Assembly (NCBI RefSeq): GCF_013204885.1
Contig: NZ_JABMKX010000020.1
Location: forward strand, 1-64,000
Length of the DNA stretch: 64,000 nt
Reading direction: 5' to 3'
Source of the DNA: Paenibacillus tritici
GTDB taxonomy: Bacteria; Bacillota; Bacilli; Paenibacillales; Paenibacillaceae
In this document: one piece after another, positions 25,802-33,655 of the stretch
How positions within the stretch are numbered: the stretch's first letter is position 1
Layout of the letters: each line of letters starts with the position of its first letter
Position numbers and translations under genes: made by a program
The notes under the pieces: generated by a model
Databases searched by the model: none
The model's input: only the letters and a program-made list of their open reading frames with translations
Told to the model about the DNA's origin: nothing

Positions 25802-27472
25802 TCACTTTTGATTATCCGATTTGGATAAGGTATGCCGCTCTCTGTATTCCTGGGGAGTAATGCCGGTCTCCTTCTTGAAAAAGCGGTAGAAGGATTGCTC
25901 CGTCATAAAGCCGACCGCTTTCGAAATGTCCTGCACAATCAGACTGCCGCCCTCCAGCAGCTTCTGGGCTTCCGCCAACCGGGAGGAAGCCACGTAATCC
26001 GGCAACGACTGGCCCGTTAAACGCTTATACAACCGGGTCAAGTAATACGGATTGTAGCCGACGACATCACCGATCCGGGTCAGTGAGAGATCGCCGGCCA
26101 AATGGTGCTCTACGTATAACCGGACGCGGGTAATCAAATCATGCTCGCGGTAGACCTGGTCATCTTGCTTTTGTTCAAACAGCTGCATGGCCAGCGCCGA
26201 TAAATAATCTTCCGCGCTCTCCCAGGAAGGGTGGGCCTCATATCTTGTAAGCTTGTCCAAATCCATGGACTCTCCGATGACCTCATGCAGTTCCCAGCGG
26301 TTCATATAAGACAGCAACAAACACATGAGCGAATAGTAGATCTCCAGCTTCAGCCGGTTGTCGGTGCCGCGCGCAGGGGAGGCCAACGCTGCCAGCTTGC
26401 CGAATTCGAGAAAAAAATGCTCCTGCTGTCCGTTGTCCAAATAAGCCGCCATGGCTCCCAGCTTCCCCAACTGGCTGCTAATTTCATGATTGTGCAGCTC
26501 TGCCTGCTGCGCCTCTTCTCCGGCTTCCTTGCGCTGTTCGATCAGGACAAGCTCCTTGCCCATGCCAAGTCCCCGTCCCAGCAGCGCCTTCAGGGTGCTG
26601 AACTGCCGGGGCGCCTCCTCCCAGGGGCGAAATGCTGCACCGGCCGAGAACGACAGCCGCAGCTTCAGCAGCCGCTTGCAGCTCATGGCGATCGTCTCAA
26701 GCGTCCCATGGATGAACCGGAGCGCCCGCTCCCTGTCCTCCGGAGCATCTGCCATAGGCTGCAGCAGCCACAGCAGCTTGTTCTTCTCATAACGCAGACT
26801 GAGGCAGCGCACGGAGGGGAGCCAATATTCTTCGGCAATATTCCGGATAGCGTACAGCATCAGCTCCCTGTCTGCTACACTAAGCTCGTCCCGCCAATCG
26901 TCCACACGCCCGATCGTGAGCAGCACGCCGCGGGCAGCATCCAGCGGGCATTCCAGCTCCTGGAATTTATGTGCAAGCTGGCTTACGCCCGGGCTATCCC
27001 CCTGCATCAGCTCCAGCAAATAATCACCCAGCAGCAGCGGACGGACAAGCTGCAGCTGCCGGTGCGCGCGCTCGATCAGCTCCTCTGCTTCCACCGCCGC
27101 ATATAGCTGCGCAGCGGCCTGCTCCACAGCGCGAAGAATCGCTTCCTCGCCTTCTGTCTTTAACAGATAGTCCACCCCGCCGCCGCGCATGACTTGCTGT
27201 ATATAATCAAATTCGTTATATCCGCTCAAAAAAATAATTTTGCACCACGGCCAGTAACGTCTGATTTCCTGCTGCAGCTCAAGCCCGTCCATTCCCGGCA
27301 TGCGGATATCGGACAATACAATATCGAACTTCATCTTCCCCAGCTGCTCCAGTGCCTCCGCAGCGGAATACGCACCGTATACCTCCAGCTCCAGCTTGTC
27401 CCAGTGCCCGAACAGATCAAGCAGGTTCCGTACAATCCACCGTTCATTATCGACAATCAGCAGTCTGATCAT
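25802..27472 (-). CDS. Response regulator with AraC-type DNA-binding domain (YesN type)
   Basis: 556-residue transcription regulator. An N-terminal receiver domain begins RLLIVDNERWIVRNLLDLF, has the phospho-acceptor Asp in FDIVLSDIRMPGMDGLEL and the switch Lys in YLLKTEGEEA. A long middle region of unassigned fold follows. The C-terminus (about 455-550) has two helix-turn-helices: LTRIGDVVGYNPYYLTRLYKR and VQDISKAVGFMTEQSFYRFFKKETG. The stop of the kinase gene overlaps its start by four bases (ATGA), so the pair is translationally coupled. It most likely activates the operon that follows when the kinase senses the sugar. Confidence 0.93.
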   Translation of the reverse strand: MIRLLIVDNERWIVRNLLDLFGHWDKLELEVYGAYSAAEALEQLGKMKFDIVLSDIRMPGMDGLELQQEIRRYWPWCKIIFLSGYNEFDYIQQVMRGGGVDYLLKTEGEEAILRAVEQAAAQLYAAVEAEELIERAHRQLQLVRPLLLGDYLLELMQGDSPGVSQLAHKFQELECPLDAARGVLLTIGRVDDWRDELSVADRELMLYAIRNIAEEYWLPSVRCLSLRYEKNKLLWLLQPMADAPEDRERALRFIHGTLETIAMSCKRLLKLRLSFSAGAAFRPWEEAPRQFSTLKALLGRGLGMGKELVLIEQRKEAGEEAQQAELHNHEISSQLGKLGAMAAYLDNGQQEHFFLEFGKLAALASPARGTDNRLKLEIYYSLMCLLLSYMNRWELHEVIGESMDLDKLTRYEAHPSWESAEDYLSALAMQLFEQKQDDQVYREHDLITRVRLYVEHHLAGDLSLTRIGDVVGYNPYYLTRLYKRLTGQSLPDYVASSRLAEAQKLLEGGSLIVQDISKAVGFMTEQSFYRFFKKETGITPQEYRERHTLSKSDNQK

Positions 27473-29229
27473 GGCTGTCTCCCTTCTTCCCGTCTTATCA
27501 TCAGCAGCACCTTCAATCCGCCCAGTTCACTGCGTGATACTTCAATTCCGAACGCCGGACCATAATTCAACTGAAGCCGGCGGTGCACATTCAGGATTCC
27601 TGTCATCTCCATCGCTTCTTCAGCAAGGGCCAGTGTTCTGCGCAGCGCATCCAGCTCTCCGTCATCCAGCGATTCTCCGTTGTCTTCCACCCCGATGACC
27701 AGCCGGTCCGCCCCTTCCTCCCGGAAGGTTACCCGCAGCATCCCTTCTGCCAGCTTGTTCTCCAGCCCGTGGGCATAAGCATTCTCAATTAATGGCTGGA
27801 CAATGAGCCGAGGCACCATGGAAGCCTCCCACCCCTGCGGTATGGGCTCCAGTTCGGCTGTGACCGTACCGGCGAAACGTATATTCTGAATCTCCACATA
27901 AGACCATGCGTGCTTCATCTCTGCAAGCAGACTGACCTGCTCCGCTCCACTACGTGTAATAAATTGAAAATAGCCGCTGAGATGGTGAAGCATCCGCTCG
28001 GCTACTTCATGTTCCCTCATACGAACGAGACCCTGCAGAATGAAGAAGGTGTTGTAGAAAAAATGGGGGTTAATCTGCGATTGCAATTGCTTAAGCTCGG
28101 ATTGCTGGGATCTGATCTGCTGCTCATACACCTCATGAATCAACTCCTGAATCCGCTCCAGCATATGGTTGAAGTGGTTATATACATAATTGAATTCATC
28201 CTGATTGCCATGATAGAGCCTGACACTCAGATCACCCATCTCCACTCTCCGGAAGGAAGTAATCAGCCGCCTCATCGGCTTATGAATAAACCTGTATATC
28301 CAGTAAGAGAACACTACGGCGAGCAGCAAAGCGACCAGCGACTCTCCCCAAATCCAGTTGCGATGCTTGTTCAGCGGCTCCAGCACCGTCTCCGCAGGGA
28401 CAAACACGGCCAAAGTCGTTCCCAGCAGCGGTGAAAATTCACTGGCTCCGAAATAGTCAATGCCTGCCGACTCCAGCCGGTATTGGCCGGACTCGCCACT
28501 GTCGTTGAGTAGCTCCCCGCGGAGAGCTTCCCCGAACGCAGCCAGCAGCGAGTCCTCCACACCGGAGGCAATCTGCCACTGGCCGCCGGTGTCCATCCAT
28601 AGAGCTCCGCCGCCCTCCCCCTCGGCCATGCTGGAGAGTGAGCGGAGAATCTCCGGGCGTGACAGCTGAATTTCGATGGCCAGCACAGGCGGCCGGCCGG
28701 CGTACACCGCATCGGGATAGACGCCACTCATTAGCAGCTTCTCGCCCATGCCGAAGATCGGTGATTTCATGTGGGCCGGGTTCAGAATGTCCTCCAGTTC
28801 TTCAGGCGGCATCGCACTGTCGAAATTGTTGGCATTGATGCTTCGGTCCAGGGAAGGAATATACAGCTTAACGTTCTCCACGAACGGGCTGGAGCTTTTG
28901 AGCAAATATAATTTGCTCTTGGCGGATAACAAGGCACGGGTCCGTTCATAATCGTTCAACTGGTTCGGAACCGTCGCCAGCAAGAGCAAATCATCGTCAT
29001 TGACATACTCCAGCTTCAGCCGCGTCAGCCGTGTCAGCTCTGTCTCCAGCGAAGTCAGATAGAAGTGGACACGGCTGGCCATGGATTCCGAGATTTGCTT
29101 CTGGACAACCTCCTGTCCGGATTGATTCATGACCAGCCCCCACAGGTAGAGCGGAATAATGACAAGCAAGAAAGCCATAACAAGTTTGGGATAAATTGAA
29201 AGCGTTCTCATATATCTGATCAACAGCAT
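27469..29229 (-). CDS. Sensor histidine kinase (YesM type)
   Basis: Membrane sensor kinase. Helix 1 (about residues 15-35), an extracellular sensor of about 260 residues and helix 2 (about 295-318) are followed by a HAMP linker. The HPK7-type core has INPHFFYNTFFILQGLVR, with the phosphorylated His near residue 389, and the ATPase motifs VPRLIVQPLIENAYAHGLE and GVEDNGESLDDGEL. The frame is open to 29292. GGAAGGAG lies just before ATG 29229 (MLLIRYMRTLSIYP), which removes an N-terminal piece with no family match. It lies 87 bases after the esterase gene on the same strand. Cognate partner is the adjacent response regulator. Confidence 0.9.
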   Translation of the reverse strand: MLLIRYMRTLSIYPKLVMAFLLVIIPLYLWGLVMNQSGQEVVQKQISESMASRVHFYLTSLETELTRLTRLKLEYVNDDDLLLLATVPNQLNDYERTRALLSAKSKLYLLKSSSPFVENVKLYIPSLDRSINANNFDSAMPPEELEDILNPAHMKSPIFGMGEKLLMSGVYPDAVYAGRPPVLAIEIQLSRPEILRSLSSMAEGEGGGALWMDTGGQWQIASGVEDSLLAAFGEALRGELLNDSGESGQYRLESAGIDYFGASEFSPLLGTTLAVFVPAETVLEPLNKHRNWIWGESLVALLLAVVFSYWIYRFIHKPMRRLITSFRRVEMGDLSVRLYHGNQDEFNYVYNHFNHMLERIQELIHEVYEQQIRSQQSELKQLQSQINPHFFYNTFFILQGLVRMREHEVAERMLHHLSGYFQFITRSGAEQVSLLAEMKHAWSYVEIQNIRFAGTVTAELEPIPQGWEASMVPRLIVQPLIENAYAHGLENKLAEGMLRVTFREEGADRLVIGVEDNGESLDDGELDALRRTLALAEEAMEMTGILNVHRRLQLNYGPAFGIEVSRSELGGLKVLLMIRREEGRQP

Positions 29230-29316
29230 CTCTCTCCTTCCACAAGCCTCCCCTGTAGTCCCATCATACCTCTGCAGCAGGCCCTTAAACAATAATAAAG
29301 AGAGGCGGTTAGCCTC

Positions 29317-30276
29317 TCACATTTCAAGCAGAAATTGTATGGTTTTGTCCTCGAAGCCCGGCAGCCGTTCATGAATGAAGTCGGGATAGATCTCCAGTTT
29401 CTTCTCGCAGCGGATTCGGTTGTAGGCGGCGAATTGCGTCGAAGGCGGACACACCGTATCCAGCAATCCCACACCCATCATCACCTTACCGCTGATCCGG
29501 TCCGCCAGGTGTTGAACATCAATATAGCCGAGCCGTTCAAAAATCTCATCCTCCCGCAGGTGCTGGGGATCGCGGTGACGGAAAAACGTCCGCAGTTCCT
29601 CGTAAGCATCTCGGGCCAGGTCCATTTCCCATACCCGTTTATAATCACACAGGAACGGAACACTGGGTGCAGCCCGGTTGATCCGCGGCTCAAGCGCCGC
29701 ACAGGCCAGCGCCAGCCCCCCTCCCTGCGATCCGCCGATTGCACCGACGCGGGCGGCATCCACTTCCGGCATGTCCATTACAATTCCGGCGAGCTGTGCC
29801 GCATCAAGATAGATCTGCCGGAACAGCAGCCGTTCGGGCGCATCATCCAGTCCGCGAATCAGGTGCCCTTTATGTGTGGTTCCTTTGACCCCGCCAACAT
29901 CTTCGGACAGTCCTCCCTGGCCTCTGCAATCCAAAGTGGCTATAGTAAAGCCCAAGGAAGCATAGATTAGCTTGTCGGCCCAGTCATCCGAATGGTGGGC
30001 GTACCCATGGAACTGCACTACCGCCGGGTGCGGACCTGCAACATGCTTCGGCTTGACCAGCTTCGCATGGATACGCGCTCCGCCTGTCCCCGTGAAATAC
30101 AAATGGAAGCATTCGGCGAACGGAACCTGAAACCCGCTTCTCACCAGTTCCACACGGGCATCCGTATTTCTCATCTCTTGCAGTGCTTGTTCCCAATAAG
30201 CCTCGAAGTTGGCCGGACGGGGATTACGTCCCTCATACGTTAATAATTGTTCTAACGGCATATCGACTAGCGGCAT
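29317..30276 (-). CDS. CE7-family acetyl esterase (acetylxylan esterase/cephalosporin-C deacetylase)
   Basis: Cytoplasmic alpha/beta-hydrolase that removes acetyl groups from short acetylated sugars; many members also take cephalosporin C. The start MPLVDMPLEQLLTYEGRNPRP is the family N-terminus. The RGQGG motif is present in LDCRGQGGLSEDV, the nucleophile Ser in GAIGGSQGGGLAL, the Asp in GLLDTVCPPSTQF and the His in YPDFIHERLPG. All triad members are intact in a normal 319-residue length. The frame runs to 30423, but GGAGGT lies 8 bases before ATG 30276, and this start also stops the overlap with the divergent regulator. It implies an acetylated substrate such as xylan or pectin fragments. 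Confidence 0.92.
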   Translation of the reverse strand: MPLVDMPLEQLLTYEGRNPRPANFEAYWEQALQEMRNTDARVELVRSGFQVPFAECFHLYFTGTGGARIHAKLVKPKHVAGPHPAVVQFHGYAHHSDDWADKLIYASLGFTIATLDCRGQGGLSEDVGGVKGTTHKGHLIRGLDDAPERLLFRQIYLDAAQLAGIVMDMPEVDAARVGAIGGSQGGGLALACAALEPRINRAAPSVPFLCDYKRVWEMDLARDAYEELRTFFRHRDPQHLREDEIFERLGYIDVQHLADRISGKVMMGVGLLDTVCPPSTQFAAYNRIRCEKKLEIYPDFIHERLPGFEDKTIQFLLEM

Positions 30277-30376
30277 TAATAAGCACCTCCGTCTCTCTTG
30301 GTTTGTGTGTCCTATATCAAATACAGTACAATGTTGCCAGTAACGCAGATCCACCGGAAGAAGAGGAGGCCGCACC
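30277..30376. promoter_or_regulatory. Divergent control region between esterase and PocR/AraC regulator
   Basis: A 100-base gap between two start codons on opposite strands. It holds the two ribosome sites (GGAGGT for the esterase, AGGAGG for the regulator). I see no clear sigma-A box pair and no good catabolite-repression (cre) site. Confidence 0.5.
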
Positions 30377-31240
30377 ATGAGCTTGTTGTTCAACCTGCCG
30401 GACGTCAAGGAATTGCTGCGCAATTTCTATACATTGACCGGTATCCGCACCGTGATTTTCGACAATTCCTTCACTGAGCTGGCTGCTTATCCCACCCGCC
30501 ATTCGACATATTGCCACATCATCCGCAGCGATCCGCGTGCGGAGGCCCAGTGCATCCTCTGCGACCAGGCAGCCTGCACCCAAGTGAAAAAGGAAAAGAC
30601 TCTGTACACCTATCAATGCCATGCCGGACTTACCGAAACGGTGGTTCCTATTCAAACGGACAATCAGGTCATCGGATATATTATGTTCGGCCAATTGCTG
30701 CAGACCGGGTCCCGTGATGAGTTATGGGAGAAGGTCTGTGAGAATATAAGCCCCTATAATGTGGATATGAATAAACTGTACAGCGCCTTCCAGCGCAAAA
30801 AATACATCTCCAAGGAAGTCATTGATGCTTACGCCAAAACCATGGAGATGAGCGCCAGCTACCTGTATCTATCCCGGATGCTGGTGCTGAAGGAGGATAC
30901 GCTGGCACAAAAGATCGACGGTTATATTACAGAGCATATCCAGGAACCGCTGTCCGTTCCCGTTCTGTGCAAAGCATTCAGCATCAGCAAATCCCATCTC
31001 TACAAGCTCTCGGAGCAGAACTTTGGCATGGGCATCGCGGAATATATCCGTAGCCTCCGTATCCAAATGGCCAAAAGGCTGCTGGGTGACACCGACAGTC
31101 CGATTTACGAAATTGCGGAGCAGGTCGGCATTCCCGATTATAATTACTTTACCAAAGCCTTCAAAAAGGTCACCGGCACATTGCCCAGCGTCTACCGCAA
31201 AGAAAACACTTTACAAGGACGCACTCCGGGCCGATTCTGA
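30377..31240 (+). CDS. AraC-family regulator with N-terminal PocR sensor domain
   Basis: 287-residue transcription factor. The N-terminal PocR-like ligand domain (about 1-165) contains LLRNFYTLTGIRTVIFD and the cysteine-rich CHIIRSDPRAEAQCILCDQA followed by CHAGLTETVVPI. This cysteine pattern is typical of PocR modules that sense small hydrocarbon or sugar-derived ligands. The C-terminal AraC domain has two helix-turn-helices (LSVPVLCKAFSISKSHLYKL and IYEIAEQVGIPDYNYFTKAFKK). AGGAGG precedes the ATG. Its divergence from the esterase gene suggests that it controls that gene, and through it perhaps the two-component genes downstream of it. Confidence 0.9.
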   Translation: MSLLFNLPDVKELLRNFYTLTGIRTVIFDNSFTELAAYPTRHSTYCHIIRSDPRAEAQCILCDQAACTQVKKEKTLYTYQCHAGLTETVVPIQTDNQVIGYIMFGQLLQTGSRDELWEKVCENISPYNVDMNKLYSAFQRKKYISKEVIDAYAKTMEMSASYLYLSRMLVLKEDTLAQKIDGYITEHIQEPLSVPVLCKAFSISKSHLYKLSEQNFGMGIAEYIRSLRIQMAKRLLGDTDSPIYEIAEQVGIPDYNYFTKAFKKVTGTLPSVYRKENTLQGRTPGRF

Positions 31241-31450
31241 CGGCACCTGGTTGAAAGCGTATACAGCAGAGATGGCAGCTTCCGGCACCAGCCTCTTGTT
31301 ATCACCCCCGGCTTCTAGCAATTCTGCCCTGCTCTGTGCTGATCTTATCATCCCGTCCCTGGACCAAAATAGTAATAATCGTTTGAATTAATAGTCATTT
31401 TGTTCTCAAAGGTGTGTACTATAGACAGCGCGCCTGGCTTGTCAGGAGAC

Positions 31451-31475
31451 AAAAAAAAACCGGCATTCGCCGGCT
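31451..31475 (-). terminator. Terminator of the 127-residue protein gene
   Basis: On the minus strand GCCGGC-GAAT-GCCGG is followed by nine T. It starts only a few bases after the stop codon at 31481-31483. The 210 bases between the AraC stop and this point hold nothing else I can identify. Confidence 0.85.
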
Positions 31476-31480
31476 CTTAC

Positions 31481-31864
31481 TTAAATCCAAGCGCGAAGGT
31501 TCACCTGCTTGATGAAATCCGCCTGGGACAAACTCTCTGGGGATGCAGCCTCTATCTCTTCGACCTCAACTTCTTCGCCGTTCATCAGATGATGGAACAG
31601 CTTCTCATTGTACGTTGACAATGCATAATCTATCAGCGCTTCGTGCGTGGCTCTTTCAGCTTCTAGTACCAGCAATTGTTCTTCGGCCTCAATATCCTCT
31701 GCTGTAACATAGAAATTTCTATTGGCCTCGGGAACACGAATGACATAATCAAACGCATTATCCGGATTGCGGTCGTAAGCTATAAGGTAACCATAGTCTC
31801 CGATAGGAAGACTCTGCTCAAAAGCGTCCGCGACAATGACAATCTTCTCTCCTAAACGCAGCAT
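31481..31864 (-). CDS. Uncharacterised acidic protein
   Basis: 127-residue protein I do not recognise. The N-terminal half (LGEKIVIVADAFEQSLPIGDYGYLIAYDRN, then FDYVIRVPEANRNFYVTAEDIE) looks like a small beta-barrel with an SH3-like strand pattern. The C-terminal half is an acidic helix rich in Glu. No signal peptide or membrane segment. It is a single gene with its own terminator. A ribosome site (AGGAGGTAGG) precedes the ATG, which supports real translation. Confidence 0.7.
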   Translation of the reverse strand: MLRLGEKIVIVADAFEQSLPIGDYGYLIAYDRNPDNAFDYVIRVPEANRNFYVTAEDIEAEEQLLVLEAERATHEALIDYALSTYNEKLFHHLMNGEEVEVEEIEAASPESLSQADFIKQVNLRAWI

Positions 31865-32038
31865 CGTCCTACCTCCTGACTAAAATCTATAATTGGATTT
31901 TGCTTGTTTCCACAGTCTACTAAAAAAAGATAGAGCTGTCCAGCCGCAGGAGGTCAGGATAATGGATTGTTCACAGAAAACACTCTGAAAATTGTTGAAA
32001 ATCCGCTATTCTCTTACAAAGTCTTCTAAACTGGAAAT

Positions 32039-32278
32039 TTATTCCTTACAGGAGCGGTTCGCCGCTGCCTTCTGCTTCCTTCTATCTGGGCGGACCACAA
32101 ACAGCAGGTAACAAACGGTGGGAGCCGGCGCACCTGTAAGCCCCCATATTCCCCAGAGCCAGGCGCTCTTCCCCTTGCCTCTGTCCTGAGCATCGCGGAA
32201 CAGCCAGGTTCCCTGCAGCAGCAGTACAGCCGCTAACAGCATCCAGAGCCAGACAGGTATTTCCTGTAATTCCTTCAC
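32039..32278 (-). CDS. YxlD-like small membrane protein (sigma-Y control)
   Basis: 79-residue protein with two hydrophobic segments (IPVWLWMLLAAVLLLQGTWLF and a second around WLWGIWGLTGAPAPTVCYLL) joined by FRDAQDRGKGK, the arrangement of B. subtilis YxlD. There YxlC and YxlD hold down sigma-Y activity. The frame extends to 32365, but the upstream part only mirrors the neighbouring gene. GGAAGGAG lies 8 bases before GTG 32278, two bases after the yxlC-like stop. It is the last gene of the set; the yxlE, yxlF and yxlG partners of B. subtilis are not here. Confidence 0.7.
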   Translation of the reverse strand: MKELQEIPVWLWMLLAAVLLLQGTWLFRDAQDRGKGKSAWLWGIWGLTGAPAPTVCYLLFVVRPDRRKQKAAANRSCKE

Positions 32279-32280
32279 GC

Positions 32281-32607
32281 TTAGGACTCCTTCCGCCGCA
32301 GCCGCAGCCGCCTTGCTCCCAGGCTGCCAAGCGCTGTCAGGAGAAAGAGCGCCTGCAGACTCCAATACAGCACCGGGGCTGAGCTTAGCGTAGCTATCAC
32401 GATACCAAGCAGAACAAGAGCAAGCAGAAGGAACAGCAGCAGTTCCTTACGGCGGCGCCGGCGGCGCTCGACAGCTTCAGCGGCAATAAGCTGCTCCAGC
32501 TCCGGCAATGACGGAATGGAGACATCGGCATATTGCATATCCAGATTCTCCAGCTCCGCTGACAGCTTATTCAGCAGTTCTTCATCACTGTTAAACCTCA
32601 TCCTCAT
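32281..32607 (-). CDS. YxlC-like anti-sigma factor component
   Basis: 108-residue protein with a soluble acidic N-terminus (FNSDEELLNKLSAELENLDM) and two close helices after an RRRRRRKE patch (LLLFLLLALVLLGIVIATL and LYWSLQALFLLTALGSLG). The order matches YxlC/DUF5345, the membrane inhibitor of the ECF factor sigma-Y. The gene overlaps the end of the sigma gene by about 17 bases (or 11 if the second ATG at 32601 is used), a common coupling between sigma and anti-sigma genes. AAGGAG lies upstream of both ATG codons. Confidence 0.75.
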   Translation of the reverse strand: MRMRFNSDEELLNKLSAELENLDMQYADVSIPSLPELEQLIAAEAVERRRRRRKELLLFLLLALVLLGIVIATLSSAPVLYWSLQALFLLTALGSLGARRLRLRRKES

Positions 32608-33133
32608 TCAGCTCCTTCCGCAGGTGGGCAAGTCCGGCTGCTACCCGGGATTTGACCGTTCCTGAAGGGATCTCCAGCATCTCGCCGATCTCATCGTAAC
32701 CATACCCGTAATAATGCTTCAGCAGTACAGCCATTCTCTGGGCAGAGGACAGACGCGACAAGGCGTCAAGCACATCACTCCATTCCAGATTGCGGCTCTC
32801 AAATCTCCAGCGGACTCTGCGGATGCCCTGTTCCTGTGCCTGCTCCTGCTGCCACTTCGCCTCACGCTTCCAGCGCCGCTTGCGGTCGATATACAGCCGG
32901 CTCGCAATCGTAATCAGCCATGAAGAAAAAGCAGACGAACCATTGTAAGTCCTGATCTTCTCCATACATCTGACTATCGTATCCTGGGCGATCTCTTCCG
33001 CAAGCAAAGGGTCCAAGGTCGCCTTAATTAGATACTTGTACAGGAAGGGATAATGCTCACGCAGCAGCACGGCCAGCGCAGCAGCATCCCCCTGCTGCGC
33101 CTGGCTGATCTTCTCCAGCATCCCGTCGCCCAT
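32591..33133 (-). CDS. sigY: ECF-type RNA polymerase sigma factor (SigY-like)
   Basis: Alternative sigma factor of about 180 residues. Region 2 contains LLREHYPFLYKYLIKATLDPLLAEEIAQDTIVRCMEKI with the usual D/E-A-E-D-like pattern. Region 4 is LSSAQRMAVLLKHYYGYGYDEIGEMLEIPSGTVKSRVAAGLAHLRKEL. The following YxlC- and YxlD-like genes make SigY the best B. subtilis counterpart. The frame opens at a GTG without ribosome site (33160); AGGGGAGGGG just before ATG 33133 is better, although its spacing is short. No sigma-Y-type promoter could be confidently picked in the 58 bases to the next gene. Confidence 0.82.
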   Translation of the reverse strand: MGDGMLEKISQAQQGDAAALAVLLREHYPFLYKYLIKATLDPLLAEEIAQDTIVRCMEKIRTYNGSSAFSSWLITIASRLYIDRKRRWKREAKWQQEQAQEQGIRRVRWRFESRNLEWSDVLDALSRLSSAQRMAVLLKHYYGYGYDEIGEMLEIPSGTVKSRVAAGLAHLRKELNEDEV

Positions 33134-33191
33134 AGCCCCTCCCCTGATTTCTTCTATCACAGCTGTAATACGTTTATGTAGTCGTTATCGT

Positions 33192-33398
33192 TCATTCACG
33201 GTCAGACTGATTCTGCAGCTCCCATAGCTTGCGTCTCCACGGCTGAATCTTGCCCTTGCCCCGGGGGAAATTCCAGAACAGGGTGTACTTATTATCACTC
33301 TTCCCTGCCGTATCATACACTTCATTCCGCTCCGCTACACACGGGTCCGCCACTTCCCATTCTCCATAGTCCAGCTGGCAATGCATATCTTCCTTCAT
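33192..33398 (-). CDS. Small uncharacterised protein
   Basis: 68-residue soluble protein starting MKEDMHCQLDYGEWEVADPC and ending WRRKLWELQNQSDRE, rich in Trp and charged residues. I do not recognise a family. The longest frame starts at 33449, but GGGGGAAAC precedes ATG 33398. It lies 58 bases before the sigma-Y-like gene on the same strand and could share its transcript. Confidence 0.6.
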   Translation of the reverse strand: MKEDMHCQLDYGEWEVADPCVAERNEVYDTAGKSDNKYTLFWNFPRGKGKIQPWRRKLWELQNQSDRE

Positions 33399-33590
33399 GA
33401 TGTTTCCCCCTAATTTAGTTAAAATATCTAAACACAAAAAAGAACGCAAACCGGGATTAGTCCACAGCCTGCGTGCTTCGCGAGGTAAATGTTACATTTA
33501 ATTAACCATATTGTAGCAACTCTGTATCCGCTTGTCCATCTCTATTTTATCGGTTTATGTCAGGATAAGCCTGAAGATGTCGTTACATAG

Positions 33591-33655
33591 CAAGTGGAAA
33601 CTGCACGTTCCTCTCAAGGACGGTACAGTTTCAGAGAAATTCTTATACTTGGACG
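33591..33655. repeat. Dispersed hairpin repeat, copy 1
   Basis: Starts with CAAGTGGAAAC and folds into an imperfect hairpin: GAAACTGCACGTTCCT pairs with AGGACGGTACAGTTTC (13 of 16) around a CTCA loop. A second copy lies at 63742-63810, sharing CAAGTGGAAAC, a hairpin with AAGGA, GTTTCAG and GAGAAAT. The right edge runs into the last codons of the MBL gene, whose stop is at 33643-33645. Confidence 0.7.

Noticed and set aside
27469..30423. Sensor kinase and esterase using the longest possible starts
   Set aside because: Starts at 29292 and 30423 have no ribosome sites and add residues without family match; the latter would overlap the divergent regulator.
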